A stretch of DNA of 64,000 nucleotides, from positions 248,001 through 312,000 of the forward strand of contig NZ_JANQBB010000001.1 in NCBI RefSeq assembly GCF_024721975.1, in the 5' to 3' direction. This DNA is from Paenibacillus endoradicis. Its GTDB lineage: Bacteria > Bacillota > Bacilli > Paenibacillales > Paenibacillaceae. Of this stretch, positions 9,549-19,179 are shown piece by piece. The position numbers were made by a program, and so were the translations under genes. Each line of letters opens with the position of its first letter. The stretch's first letter is position 1. The notes below the pieces were generated by a model. That model saw only the letters and a program-made list of their open reading frames with translations. It was not told where the DNA came from and made no database searches.

Positions 9549-9938
9549 TTGGCAAAAGATAGATTAGTTTGTATCTCAACATCACTTCTCTTAAACGAAG
9601 CTACAGAAGCGATGCATGAATCAGAAGAATTTCCAATGAATATTTTACCAACGAATATTATTACAGTTCTGTATGAGTTATTACTTGATAATGAAAGCTT
9701 ACAGCCAGATTTCACTCCAATAGAAAAATCGGTACTTCGCTCACGTCTACCTATGGACATGAATTTTGACAAAGTAATAATAGATTGCATTGAACTCGGC
9801 TTTGTGGATAGAGTACGAGGTGGGTATAGACTTAATGTTAAAGGTGATATTGCAACACGTTTGTTTTCAATTGTTCATAGGGTTGTAAGTAAACCTAGTT
9901 TGTTTTCTTTCGAATTTTCGACACAGGGCACTTTGTAA
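9549..9938 (+). CDS. Hypothetical protein of uncertain start
   Basis: An open frame of about 129 residues from TTG 9549, open upstream to 9501 but without ATG/GTG and without a clear ribosome binding site. The middle (NILPTNIITVLYELLLDNES) and end (VIIDCIELGFVDRVRGGYRLNVKGDIATRLFS) look like a small helical, possibly winged-helix fold, but I do not recognise the family. It is either a genuine small gene with a weak start or the 3' part of a decayed gene; the upstream residues LGPTGLGLLAKD read naturally into it. A 10-bp perfect hairpin follows the stop, consistent with a transcribed unit. Confidence 0.4.
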   Translation: MAKDRLVCISTSLLLNEATEAMHESEEFPMNILPTNIITVLYELLLDNESLQPDFTPIEKSVLRSRLPMDMNFDKVIIDCIELGFVDRVRGGYRLNVKGDIATRLFSIVHRVVSKPSLFSFEFSTQGTL

Positions 9939-9951
9939 AACCACGAAGCAA

Positions 9952-9982
9952 CACTAAGCTAGCGGAGAACGATAGCTTAGTG
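9952..9982 (+). terminator. Hairpin after the hypothetical gene
   Basis: CACTAAGCTA and TAGCTTAGTG form a perfect 10-bp stem with an 11-base loop fourteen bases after the stop codon. A T-tract is nearly absent, so termination strength is uncertain. Confidence 0.5.
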
Positions 9983-10046
9983 AACTGCCTTTTCATCAAG
10001 ACGTTATTTGATTGTCAATTATCAACATTACGATTTAGCATAGCCT

Positions 10047-10098
10047 AATAGTTAATAATGAATGGAAGAATTCTCCCCTTCATTATTAACTATTTTTT
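10047..10098 (+). terminator. Intrinsic terminator, 16-bp stem
   Basis: AATAGTTAATAATGAA and its exact complement (10079-10094) flank a 16-base loop, followed by further T residues. It isolates the downstream importer operon from upstream transcription. The stem is mostly A-T; read on the other strand it also has T-rich flanks, so it could work in both directions. Confidence 0.7.
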
Positions 10099-10185
10099 AT
10101 TTTACACTAGGTACGTACGTCGCAGATATCATTGTCTAGAATATCTATTTGAAAAACCGTAAGTGATCTTTCATACCCCTATATA

Positions 10186-10199
10186 TAAAAGCGTTTTCA
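10186..10199 (+). promoter_or_regulatory. CcpA cre-like site upstream of the first importer operon
   Basis: TAAAAGCGTTTTCA matches the cre consensus TGWAARCGYTWNCW at 13 of 14 positions. It lies about 115 bases before the lipoprotein start, where CcpA binding would give catabolite repression of the importer. Confidence 0.65.
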
Positions 10200-10314
10200 T
10201 TATTGTAAAAAGAAGTTAATGAATGTAAAGAGATGTATATGGCAGAAGCATAATCTCTTCAATCATAATAAAACTGTAGTTATTTATCTTGATATAGTTG
10301 AATGGGGGATGTAA

Positions 10315-12024
10315 ATGAAAAAAATGAAATCTTTATTGTTTAAAGGAACCTCTATTGTATTACTCACTTCTGTATTCCTTTCTGCATGCTCAGGTAACAG
10401 TGATTCAAACAATGCAGGAAAAAAAACGAATAACAGTCACACTCCGACATTATCGGCAAATGATGAACCACTTGGTAAATATGATCCTCCAATTGCGTTG
10501 TCATTTGTTAGAGATTTGAATGACGTTGTGGAAAATAATGTACTTAGCGTTCTAGACGGAGAAACGATAGAGGACAATCGATGGTCGCGCATTTATGAAG
10601 AGGAATTGGGAATTAAAATTACGTATGATTGGATCGTTAAGGGAGCATCAACCTCTGATCAATATGTTCAGAAAATTAATATGACTCTTGCCTCAGGTGC
10701 TCTACCAGATGTAATTCCAGTGGATGCTACACAGTTGAAACAACTTGCAGATTCCGATCAAATTGAAGACCTTACAGAAATTTACGAAAAGTACGCTTCT
10801 CCGTTAACAAAAGAGGTTCTGTCGCAAGAAGGAACAAGCCCGTTTGACGCCGTTACTTTCGACGGTAAGCTTATGGCTATTCCGCAGCTTGAATCATCTA
10901 TTGAGCGCTCTATGTATATTTGGATTCGGACAGATTGGCTGGAACATCTTGAATTGCAGCCACCTAAAACGATTGCAGATGTGTTAGCAATCTCGAAAGC
11001 GTTCAAAGAAAAAGATCCAGATCAAAATGGACAGAATGATACGTATGGTTTAGGTATTACAAAGGATTTATGGGGAGGCGCAATGGGATTAGAGGGCTTT
11101 ATGGCAGCCTATAATGCGTATCCTAATATGTGGATTGAGAATGGAGAAGGCGAACTTGTCTTCGGAAGTGTTCAGCCGGAAGTGAAAAAATCTTTGCAGA
11201 TCTTGCAGGCTATGCATGCAAACGGCGAAATTGATCAGGAGTTTGGTATTAAGGACGGAGGTAAGGTGTCCGAACAAATTGCAGCGGGGAAAATTGGATT
11301 GGAATATGGTGAGCAATGGAATTCGATCTGGCCGCTGCAACTTAATCGCAATAATGATCCAAATGCCCAGTGGCAAGCTTTCCCAATTGTATCTGAATCT
11401 GGAGAGAATCCCAAGGTTCCACTTAAATTCAGTACAACTCGTTTCTTTGCTGTGAAAAAAGGGATTGAGCATCCAGAGGCTGTTATCAAATTATTTAACT
11501 TGCACCTTGAGAAAAACTGGGGTGAAACAGCTGAGTTTGATAAATATTATGCACCACCAGAGGCAGAAAGTGTATGGCAATTATCTCCTGTTACACCGTA
11601 CCCTGCAATGAAAAATGTTGACGCCTTCCGAGCAATTGATGCTGCTCGCAAGGCAGGAGATACTTCTGGCTTGAAGGGTGAAGCAAAAACGATTCAAGAG
11701 AAATTAGAGTCATTTACGTCAGGGACATCGGAAGGATTTGCACTTTGGGGCTGGGAGCGAATATATGGTGAACAAGGCTCGATGGGAATAGCTGATCAAT
11801 ATGATAAAAATAATCAGTTTCTAATGGAAAAATTTGTTGGCGCTCCGACACCTACTATGGTAGAACGCAAATCTACATTAGATAAGATGCAAACCGAAGT
11901 ATTTACAAAAATTATCTTGGGTGGATCTGTGGATGAATTCGATCAATTCGTAGAGAATTGGAAGAAGCTTGGTGGTGACCAGATTACGCAAGAAGTGAAT
12001 GAGTGGTATGCAACGAAAAAGTAA
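10315..12024 (+). CDS. LplA-like extracellular solute-binding lipoprotein
   Basis: A 569-residue family 1 solute-binding protein. A lipoprotein signal peptide ends in FLSAC (cysteine near residue 24), followed by a Ser/Asn/Thr-rich linker; the binding lobes follow with conserved blocks such as LPDVIPVDATQLKQLADS, DPDQNGQNDTYGLG and HLEKNWGETAEFD. It should capture oligosaccharides at the outer membrane face and deliver them to the two permeases immediately downstream. It is clearly paralogous to the lipoprotein at 25627-27306. AAUGGGGGATG-like ribosome binding sequence precedes the ATG. A GC-rich hairpin follows the stop, a common way to keep binding-protein mRNA in excess over permease mRNA. 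Confidence 0.95.
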   Translation: MKKMKSLLFKGTSIVLLTSVFLSACSGNSDSNNAGKKTNNSHTPTLSANDEPLGKYDPPIALSFVRDLNDVVENNVLSVLDGETIEDNRWSRIYEEELGIKITYDWIVKGASTSDQYVQKINMTLASGALPDVIPVDATQLKQLADSDQIEDLTEIYEKYASPLTKEVLSQEGTSPFDAVTFDGKLMAIPQLESSIERSMYIWIRTDWLEHLELQPPKTIADVLAISKAFKEKDPDQNGQNDTYGLGITKDLWGGAMGLEGFMAAYNAYPNMWIENGEGELVFGSVQPEVKKSLQILQAMHANGEIDQEFGIKDGGKVSEQIAAGKIGLEYGEQWNSIWPLQLNRNNDPNAQWQAFPIVSESGENPKVPLKFSTTRFFAVKKGIEHPEAVIKLFNLHLEKNWGETAEFDKYYAPPEAESVWQLSPVTPYPAMKNVDAFRAIDAARKAGDTSGLKGEAKTIQEKLESFTSGTSEGFALWGWERIYGEQGSMGIADQYDKNNQFLMEKFVGAPTPTMVERKSTLDKMQTEVFTKIILGGSVDEFDQFVENWKKLGGDQITQEVNEWYATKK

Positions 12025-12037
12025 TAGGTAAGGAACG

Positions 12038-12069
12038 TGCGGAGGTGGAAATGGAATTCTTCCTCCGCA
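12038..12069 (+). other. Intercistronic stem-loop after the binding-protein gene
   Basis: TGCGGAGG (12038-12045) pairs with CCTCCGCA (12062-12069). There is no T-tract, so it is more likely an mRNA-stabilising or partially attenuating hairpin than a full terminator; it sits between the lipoprotein and the first permease. Confidence 0.55.
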
Positions 12070-12101
12070 TTACTCTTATTCACTGATGTGGAGGATAAGT
12101 A

Positions 12102-13001
12102 ATGAGAGCTAAACTAATTAAAGAACTGCCGTTACATTTGATGATATTACCAGGTCTAGTATTCATCGTAATGTTTTCATATATTCCAATGTCAGGTATT
12201 GTTATTGCCTTTCAGAAGTTCATTCCTGCCAAGGGATTGTTTGGTGATCAGAAATGGGTGGGATGGGATAATTTTGAGTATGTAATGAGCTTGCCAAGCT
12301 TTACACAGGTGATGTGGAATACTCTTTTTATAGCTAGTGTCAAGCTTATACTTGGTTTAATTATTCCAATTATATTTGCGATTTTATTAAATGAACTGAA
12401 AAATCAAGTTATTAAACGTTCCATCCAAACAGCAATATATTTGCCTTACTTCTTATCTTGGGTCGTACTAGGTGGGATACTAATAGATATTCTTTCTCCT
12501 TCTGGAGGAATTGTAAATGGTTTTTTAGGCATGCTTGGCTTACCCAAAATATTTTTTCTTGGAGACAACAACTGGTTTCCATTTACGTTAATTGGGTCAG
12601 ATGTATGGAAAAATTTTGGGTACGGAACAATCATATATTTGGCAGCCATAACGGGAATCGATCCAGGGTTGTACGAAGCTGCAACAATAGACGGAGCTAA
12701 CCGTTGGCATAAAGTATGGCATATTACGCTACCAGGGATGCGTATGGTTATTGTATTGCTATCGGTACTATCGTTAGGACAATTGTTGAATGCTGGGTTT
12801 GATCAGGTATTTAATTTATATAGCCCGCTTGTTTATGAAAGTGGAGATATTTTGGATACTTTTGTTTATCGAATTGGGTTACTGGATGCACAATACGGTG
12901 TAGCAACTGCAGTAGGATTCTTTAAATCAATTATCTCGCTAACTCTAATTTCTGTTTCCTATTTTCTAGCTTACCGATTTGCTAAATATCGTATCTTTTA
13001 G
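12102..13001 (+). CDS. ABC sugar transporter permease, LplB/MalF-like
   Basis: A 299-residue inner-membrane permease of the binding-protein-dependent family with about six membrane helices and the cytoplasmic EAA loop near residue 190 (YEAATIDGANRWHKVWHITLPGM), which docks the ATPase. It follows the solute-binding lipoprotein and is followed 14 bases later by its partner permease. No ATP-binding subunit is encoded in this operon; in Bacillota such importers commonly share an MsmX-type ATPase encoded elsewhere. GGAGG precedes the ATG. Transported sugar is inferred from the xylan setting. Confidence 0.95.
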   Translation: MRAKLIKELPLHLMILPGLVFIVMFSYIPMSGIVIAFQKFIPAKGLFGDQKWVGWDNFEYVMSLPSFTQVMWNTLFIASVKLILGLIIPIIFAILLNELKNQVIKRSIQTAIYLPYFLSWVVLGGILIDILSPSGGIVNGFLGMLGLPKIFFLGDNNWFPFTLIGSDVWKNFGYGTIIYLAAITGIDPGLYEAATIDGANRWHKVWHITLPGMRMVIVLLSVLSLGQLLNAGFDQVFNLYSPLVYESGDILDTFVYRIGLLDAQYGVATAVGFFKSIISLTLISVSYFLAYRFAKYRIF

Positions 13002-13014
13002 AGGAGGGCGCACG

Positions 13015-13917
13015 ATGGAGAAGCAAGCTGAGCATGTAAAGTTAAGCAGCAAAAGATTTGAATGGTTCCCTTTTATAAATTCGATTGTGTTAATTTTAGT
13101 TGCTCTATTATGTATTTTGCCGTTAATTCATATTATTGCCGTATCATTTAGCTCCAGTGCAGCGGCTTCCGCAGGATATGTTAAGCTGTGGCCTGTTGAT
13201 TTTACTTTCGCATCCTATCATTATACAGCTAGTCGAAATGAATTCTGGGAGTCTATGCTTGTCTCTTTGAAAAGAATTAGCATTGGGACGCCGTTAAATT
13301 TACTGTTAACGATTTTGATTGCTTATCCATTATCAAAGGAAACTCACTCTTTTCGTTTAAGAGTTTTATATGCATGGATATTCTTTATGACCATGCTTTT
13401 TAATGGTGGTTTAATTCCTTGGTATATAACTGTAAAGGAATATGGACTATTAGATTCGATTTGGGCGTTAGTTTTACCGAGTGCAGTTCCTGTCTTCAGT
13501 GTAGTTTTACTATTGAACTTCTTCCGAGAAATTCCGAAGGAGCTTGAAGAAGCGGCTCTTATGGATGGAGCGGGTCATTGGAGGGTTTTATGGACAATTT
13601 TTGTGCCTATCTCCAAGCCAGCACTTGCTACACTTGCATTGTTTTCTTTGGTTGAGCATTGGAACAGCTGGTTTGACGGATTACTACTTATGGGTAATCC
13701 AAATAATTATCCTTTGCAAAGTTATATTCAAACAATCGTTATCCAACAGAATCTTTCCAACATGTCGCGAGACGCTATGCTTAATCTAGCATTGATTTCA
13801 GATCGGACGTTGAAATCATCGCAGATTTTTCTAGGCTCTTTACCGATCATTTTGGCGTATCCATTCTTGCAGAAGTATTTTGTGAAAGGTATTGTGCTTG
13901 GTAGTGTTAAGGGCTAG
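13015..13917 (+). CDS. ABC sugar transporter permease, LplC/YtcP-like
   Basis: Second permease of the importer, 300 residues from ATG 13015, chosen because GAGGAGGG lies just upstream; an in-frame ATG at 12979 would overlap the previous gene and lacks a site. It has an N-terminal helix (FINSIVLILVALLCILPLIHIIAVSF), five further helices, and the EAA loop EEAALMDGAGHWRVLWTIFVPIS near residue 190. It pairs with the upstream LplB-like protein to form the membrane channel. The kinase gene begins about 90 bases after its stop, so importer and sensor are probably co-transcribed. Confidence 0.94.
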   Translation: MEKQAEHVKLSSKRFEWFPFINSIVLILVALLCILPLIHIIAVSFSSSAAASAGYVKLWPVDFTFASYHYTASRNEFWESMLVSLKRISIGTPLNLLLTILIAYPLSKETHSFRLRVLYAWIFFMTMLFNGGLIPWYITVKEYGLLDSIWALVLPSAVPVFSVVLLLNFFREIPKELEEAALMDGAGHWRVLWTIFVPISKPALATLALFSLVEHWNSWFDGLLLMGNPNNYPLQSYIQTIVIQQNLSNMSRDAMLNLALISDRTLKSSQIFLGSLPIILAYPFLQKYFVKGIVLGSVKG

Positions 13918-14008
13918 CAGTCTAGTCATGAAAAAATTACTATGATTAGGCGGGGTTTCAACAATTAGTTTATCATATATAATGAAGAAAAATTGGGAGG
14001 TATCACCT

Positions 14009-15781
14009 TTGTTATACCGACTAGATTTTTCTCTTCGCAATACTATATTTCTTCGCTTACTCATTACCTTTCTACTCATTATGCTCCCTATTATGTTTTT
14101 TGGAGCTTACTTGTATCATTGGATTGTTCAGACGGCAAGAGAAGATATTACAAAAACGGCAGCATCTCAGCTCTCATTTTATATGACTGATCTCGAGAAT
14201 GAAATCGAACGTATGAAGCTATTGGAATACAGTTTGCTAGATGATGATGATCTTAATAAACTTGCGCTAACGTGGGAAAGAATGGATACGATAGACCGGA
14301 CTAACAGTATGAATTCATTGATCAAGAGGCTATTTACGGTTCAGAACAGCAGTATGTATATTGAGGATGTTAGTGTTCATATTGCAACTATTGGAAGGAC
14401 GATGTCTGCTAATGAAGGGGTAAGGGATTTACAAGTTCAGCGTTTTCAAGAAATTAGATCGGTATTTGGCGGTCCAGGCTCTCATGTCATAGAATGGAAT
14501 TATGGGCTATTTATAGGTGCAGTTAAGCAGAGGGGATTAAAGGGTGCTGAACCTTTATTCACAGTAGAAATTGAATTGAACAAGCAGAAGCTGCAGCAGG
14601 TATTGTCTCAATTCAATACTTATACAGGCAGCGGTACTGTATTACTATCAGAGAAGGCCAATGTTATGCTTGGAAGTCTTACGGGAAATCTTTCAAAGGT
14701 GCAATTAGCTGATTACCTTGAGCATATAAACAAGTTGAATACAGAAGAAAGCCAACTAGTAACGATAGCAGAGCAGCGCTATTACTATGTAATAGCGCAC
14801 TCTTCTGACTTAGAAATTACAATTTATCGATTTATTCCTGAGCAAGTTGTCCAGCAGCCCTTGAATGAATTTTATAAATGGGGATGGATTTTTATTGTTG
14901 CAGCAATAGTAATTATCGCTGTATTTGCTTTTTCAACATATAGATTTATTCATAAACCAATGCTAACACTAGTGAAAAGCTTTAGAAAAATGGAACATGG
15001 TGATTTGGATATTTCTATAGCACATGAATCAAAGGATGAGTTCCGATATTTATATGGCCGTTTCAACCAAATGGTATCGAATTTGCGTGTCCTTATTGAT
15101 CAGGCTTATAAACAGAAAATATTGGTGCAGCGAGCAGAGTTAAAGCAGCTACAATCTCAAATCAATCCACATTTTCTATATAATAGTTTTTTTATTCTTA
15201 ATACAATGGTGCGCACAGGTGACGTAGAACGAATGGAACAATTCACGACTTTACTGGGTGAATATTTTCAATTTGTTACAAGAAATTCATCAGATTTTGT
15301 AACTTTAGAGCAAGAAGTACAGCATGCGAGAATGTACACAGAAATTCAGCAAATGAGATTTTCAAGAAGAATGAAAATAGAATTCAATGCGCTACCGACA
15401 GAACTTAATCAAGTACTTGTTCCTAGATTAATTGTACAACCAATAATTGAAAACGTATTCAAACATAGTTTGGAAAAACGAGTGAGTGCGGGGTTAATAA
15501 AAGTACACTTCCATCATAGTGCAGAGAGCATTGCTATTATTGTAGAAGATAATGGTGAGCAATTATCTAATGAAGTTCTAATGCGGATAGAGCAGGCTAT
15601 TCAAGATACGAACGAGCACATCGAAACAACCGGCATGGTCAATATTCACCGCAGACTACAAATTACGTTTGGGATTGAAAGTGGACTAAAAACGGAGCGA
15701 AGTGAGCTTGGCGGACTAAAGGTTAAGCTCCTTTTTTCGAAGGGAGGTAAGCAAGAAAATGTACAGAATGTTAATCGTTGA
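14009..15781 (+). CDS. YesM-type sensor histidine kinase
   Basis: Membrane histidine kinase of the LytS/YesM class. Order: N-terminal membrane helix (about 10-32), extracellular sensor region (~33-285), second membrane helix (~290-312), HAMP (to ~365), His_kinase domain with phospho-acceptor His388 in QINPHFLYNSF, and HATPase_c (NVFKHSLEKR; VEDNGEQ). The start is TTG 14009, seven bases after GGGAGGT; the ATG at 13982 has no ribosome binding site. Its gene overlaps the next (response regulator) by 23 bases. It should sense an extracellular sugar or the loaded binding protein and control the neighbouring genes. Confidence 0.95.
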   Translation: MLYRLDFSLRNTIFLRLLITFLLIMLPIMFFGAYLYHWIVQTAREDITKTAASQLSFYMTDLENEIERMKLLEYSLLDDDDLNKLALTWERMDTIDRTNSMNSLIKRLFTVQNSSMYIEDVSVHIATIGRTMSANEGVRDLQVQRFQEIRSVFGGPGSHVIEWNYGLFIGAVKQRGLKGAEPLFTVEIELNKQKLQQVLSQFNTYTGSGTVLLSEKANVMLGSLTGNLSKVQLADYLEHINKLNTEESQLVTIAEQRYYYVIAHSSDLEITIYRFIPEQVVQQPLNEFYKWGWIFIVAAIVIIAVFAFSTYRFIHKPMLTLVKSFRKMEHGDLDISIAHESKDEFRYLYGRFNQMVSNLRVLIDQAYKQKILVQRAELKQLQSQINPHFLYNSFFILNTMVRTGDVERMEQFTTLLGEYFQFVTRNSSDFVTLEQEVQHARMYTEIQQMRFSRRMKIEFNALPTELNQVLVPRLIVQPIIENVFKHSLEKRVSAGLIKVHFHHSAESIAIIVEDNGEQLSNEVLMRIEQAIQDTNEHIETTGMVNIHRRLQITFGIESGLKTERSELGGLKVKLLFSKGGKQENVQNVNR

Positions 15782-17402
15782 CGATGAGGAGATTATTACC
15801 GATGGCTTAATGGATATTTTCAGTAGGCTGGATATTGAGCTTGATTTGTATAAAGCCTATTCTGGTGTTGAAGCGTTAGAGCTGTTAAATCGTACAAGGA
15901 TGGACATTGTATTGTCTGACATATGTATGCCTGCTATGGATGGTCTACAATTGATGGAAACGATCCGCTGGAAATGGCCTCAATGTAAAATTGTTTTCCT
16001 GACAGGACATAACGATTTTCAGTATATATATCAAGCCATTCAAGTACCGGGTGTACAATATATACTTAAAAATGAAGGTTATTCGAAACTAATCGAAGCT
16101 GTTCAACGTTCGTATGACGAGCTGGATAATGACATACGCACCAACCATTTAATTAATGATGCTACGGAGAAACTGAATATACTAGAAACACTTGCTCATG
16201 GTGATTATTTTAGATATTTGATTCACGAGAGTCCAGCACGACAAGCACTTAGCGAGAATTTTGGCAGGTTAAACATTTCGCTGAATTCTGAACTTCCAAT
16301 ACTTATCGTTCATGGAAATTTGGTCAATACGGATTTGGATTACTCCTATTCAGAACGACAGAATATCGCACTTGAGGTTAAATTTCTTGCAGAAAGTTTT
16401 CTGTCTGAGAGAACTACAAGTATTGGTATACTTGATCGATATGGTGATGTTATTTGGTTTATTCAACCGTTTCAACATATGACAGAAGGGAGCACGATAT
16501 CCTTCGAACAAACGGTTATGTTTCTAGAAGGAACATTCGAGCTGATTCAGCAAGCATGTATGAGTTCACTTCATATTTCAATTTCTATTACCTTAAGTAA
16601 TGAAGCTATTAGATGGGAGTCGCTTTCGGCTGCCTATGATAAACTTAGACAACTTCAGCATATGAGGCCTGGTGATGGAACAAGTATGGTGCAAAGCGTC
16701 TGCTTGCTTAATAGCTTGTCCTGTAGTTCAACAGATTCAGTTCGTGATCAATTACTAGGTAGTAAACTTGAAGCGTTAGCTGCACATTTGGAAGGGGGAA
16801 GGCAAAAAGATTTTATTAAGCTCTTTGAAGAGCTAACGACTTATTCAGTAGTACGAGGTAGAGATTGTCCATATTTGACGGAGGTATATTATGCCATTGC
16901 GCTAATGCTACTTTCTTATATCAATAGATGGGAAGTACAAGATAAGGTAGGATCCTTTAGTATGATGCAGCTGGAAAGCCATCGTTATTGGGTAGATGCA
17001 TTTAGATTATTAAGAGATCACTCAGAAGCATTGTTTACAGCTAGAAAATGCGGGGAACAAAAGAGAGCTACAGCTGTCATAAAAAAAATACGCACCTATA
17101 TTGAGTTGCATATTGCAGATGATTTATCGCTTATTCGCTTAGCCGATGAAATGCATTTCAATCCTTCTTATTTATCAAGATTATTTAAGCAAGAGTACGG
17201 GGTTAATTTATCGGAATATATTGAACAATCTAGAATTCGTAAAGCTAAAGAATTGCTTGCTGTTATTGAGTTGAAAATATCGGAGGTCGGTATGCGAGTT
17301 GGCTACGAATCTCCACAGTCATTTACTCGATTCTTCAAAAAGTTGACGAGCATAACTCCACAGGAATATCGTCAGTTTTCTGAGAGTAATACAGGAGCTT
17401 AA
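15759..17402 (+). CDS. YesN-type response regulator with AraC output domain
   Basis: A 547-residue regulator: N-terminal receiver with acidic pocket DDEE (8-11) and phospho-acceptor Asp54 in VLSDICMPAMDG, a long middle linker domain (~130-430), and a C-terminal AraC-type double helix-turn-helix (~440-545, LSRLFKQEYGVNLSEYIEQSRIRKAKELL ... YESPQSFTRFFKKL). The lysine of the receiver is present but followed by Asn instead of the usual Pro (LKNEG). It is translationally coupled to the upstream kinase. AGGGAGGT precedes the ATG. It probably activates the importer and divergent esterase/glucuronidase genes (inference). Confidence 0.95.
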   Translation: MYRMLIVDDEEIITDGLMDIFSRLDIELDLYKAYSGVEALELLNRTRMDIVLSDICMPAMDGLQLMETIRWKWPQCKIVFLTGHNDFQYIYQAIQVPGVQYILKNEGYSKLIEAVQRSYDELDNDIRTNHLINDATEKLNILETLAHGDYFRYLIHESPARQALSENFGRLNISLNSELPILIVHGNLVNTDLDYSYSERQNIALEVKFLAESFLSERTTSIGILDRYGDVIWFIQPFQHMTEGSTISFEQTVMFLEGTFELIQQACMSSLHISISITLSNEAIRWESLSAAYDKLRQLQHMRPGDGTSMVQSVCLLNSLSCSSTDSVRDQLLGSKLEALAAHLEGGRQKDFIKLFEELTTYSVVRGRDCPYLTEVYYAIALMLLSYINRWEVQDKVGSFSMMQLESHRYWVDAFRLLRDHSEALFTARKCGEQKRATAVIKKIRTYIELHIADDLSLIRLADEMHFNPSYLSRLFKQEYGVNLSEYIEQSRIRKAKELLAVIELKISEVGMRVGYESPQSFTRFFKKLTSITPQEYRQFSESNTGA

Positions 17403-17415
17403 CGAATATTGATTG

Positions 17416-17457
17416 TTATAGCCCATCTATCGAATTTCATTCGATAGATGGGTTATA
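17416..17457. terminator. Bidirectional terminator between convergent genes
   Basis: CCCATCTATCGAA and its complement form a 13-14 bp perfect stem around a short TTC-containing loop, extended by TATAG/TTATA. It lies between the convergent response regulator and esterase genes; T-rich sequence follows on the plus strand. Confidence 0.8.
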
Positions 17458-17478
17458 GTGGTTACTTATTATTTTTTC

Positions 17479-19179
17479 TTACTGCACTACTCCAAAGCCT
17501 AGTATAGTAAAGCGCTTATCTTGATGACCTGCTGACATGCGAATCTCAACAGTATGAGTACTTGCTTCTTCCTCGTTGAATACAATAATAGGATGGCAGT
17601 GTGTCCATTTAATAAGAAGTGGATCTACCGTTTTTACTAGCTTACCGTCTACCAATATATCAGCACTTCCAAATTCATGACTACCGGTATCTTTATATAT
17701 TAGTAGAAGACTTTTGCATTGCAGCTTCATGATAAAGCTATCACTTCCGGATTCTGAAGTGTGCATCCAGTTGTTAGGAAATTGAGGTGTGCGGATGGTT
17801 TGATCGTCTAGCCCCACCGCATGCAAATCAGTATCTGTTGCTTGGAAGCTACCCTCACAAATATGCGCGATATGTGTGTTATGAATGCGATCTAGAAGCG
17901 AGATATGAACAAAATCATATCCGATAATCGGCTGCTTGTTCAAGTCAATATCCTGTTTACTTTGGTCACTACGATCAGCTTCGGCAATTAAGTAACTTAG
18001 ACAATCTGCCATTATCGTATGACCAGCATTTGTTGGATGGTAAATATCGTAAAAGTATTGTTGCTTCGTAATGACAAGTCCTTCTTGCTTTGTCAAACCA
18101 AATTGCTCGACTAGTGCATCCTTAACGCTAACCATCGGCAGATCATAATGCTTACCGACGGGGGAAAGTCGATCCTGCAAGTTCCAGTCATTAATAAATA
18201 CGCTGAAAAGCAGAATCACAGCAGGCTCATTTTGCTCCTGAAGAGCTCTAAGTACTAGACTTTCGTAGCAAACTCCTTCAGTTTCATCTTCCGCATCATT
18301 AACAGCGAATTCAATAATAACGATATCTGGCTGGGAAGCGCCATGCTTTAGTACATCTCTTTCGTAGCGAATCATGCCAAGCTCTGATGGAGTTCCGCCT
18401 ACTCCAGCTTTAATAAAGTGAATATGATCTCCATTATCTTTACCGTATTGCTGTTTGAAGTTAGTGTATGATTGATAGGCATAGCATGAATTTTGAATGG
18501 GCCTTGCGCTAGCACCTTCAGTAATCGACCCACCGATATAGGCTATGGTTACCTCTTCACCTTTTCGTGCTTTATCTATAGCTTTTTTCAATCGTGTGTT
18601 GTTTCCGAGCTGTAGTAGTGATTTGCTGATCATGTTGTGATAGGCAGGTGAATGAGGGTCAATAGTATTATTGTCTTCCTGTTGAGGAGACTCAAAGCCT
18701 TCATTAAAGTATAAAAATACACTTACTGTGGCTAACGCTCCTGCACGTGAAAATTCAAAGCTAAGCTTCCCTGGCACATCATCTTCTTCTGACCAATCGT
18801 AATCACTCAAAAGGATAATGACTTCAGATCCATCTGTTGGACATAACGTTTGCATACGTGTACCCGTCTCGTATTTGTTCGTCTTGCCCCAATTTTCATA
18901 GATGAAGGGGATACTTAGTTGATCCGTCTCAGCGCATTGAATAGATATACCGATACTGTGTACTAATTGGCGAAAGCCTTTGCAACTTTTTAATAGATCT
19001 AACAGCGTATCGTCGACAATTTTACTTGCATGTTTAGCCATGTCAACGAGACGACCTTCCATATAGATTTCTTGACGATAACTCCCGTCAGGTTGAGCGG
19101 TAGCTTCAATAATAGAATCTAATAGGAAATAAAAACCTTTTCTTGTTTTTATTGCATTCCGTAGGGAATCGTTTGCCAC
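17479..19179 (-). CDS. SGNH/GDSL-family carbohydrate esterase
   Basis: A protein of about 566 residues with three parts: an unassigned N-terminal region (~1-170), an SGNH hydrolase core (~190-405) and a C-terminal beta-rich domain (~410-566). Catalytic blocks are GGSITEG (Ser ~218), GVGGT, EFAVND and DIYHPTNAGH (Asp ~378, His ~381). GTG 19179 has AAAGGA nine bases upstream; a TTG at 19188 directly abuts that site and is less likely. No signal peptide, so it should be cytoplasmic. Context with the divergent alpha-glucuronidase suggests deacetylation of xylo-oligosaccharides; substrate is not proven and another polysaccharide ester is possible. Confidence 0.88.
   Translation of the reverse strand: MANDSLRNAIKTRKGFYFLLDSIIEATAQPDGSYRQEIYMEGRLVDMAKHASKIVDDTLLDLLKSCKGFRQLVHSIGISIQCAETDQLSIPFIYENWGKTNKYETGTRMQTLCPTDGSEVIILLSDYDWSEEDDVPGKLSFEFSRAGALATVSVFLYFNEGFESPQQEDNNTIDPHSPAYHNMISKSLLQLGNNTRLKKAIDKARKGEEVTIAYIGGSITEGASARPIQNSCYAYQSYTNFKQQYGKDNGDHIHFIKAGVGGTPSELGMIRYERDVLKHGASQPDIVIIEFAVNDAEDETEGVCYESLVLRALQEQNEPAVILLFSVFINDWNLQDRLSPVGKHYDLPMVSVKDALVEQFGLTKQEGLVITKQQYFYDIYHPTNAGHTIMADCLSYLIAEADRSDQSKQDIDLNKQPIIGYDFVHISLLDRIHNTHIAHICEGSFQATDTDLHAVGLDDQTIRTPQFPNNWMHTSESGSDSFIMKLQCKSLLLIYKDTGSHEFGSADILVDGKLVKTVDPLLIKWTHCHPIIVFNEEEASTHTVEIRMSAGHQDKRFTILGFGVVQ

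Noticed and set aside
12979..13014. Upstream start for the second permease
   Set aside because: It would overlap the first permease and lacks a binding site, whereas GAGGAGGG directly precedes ATG 13015.
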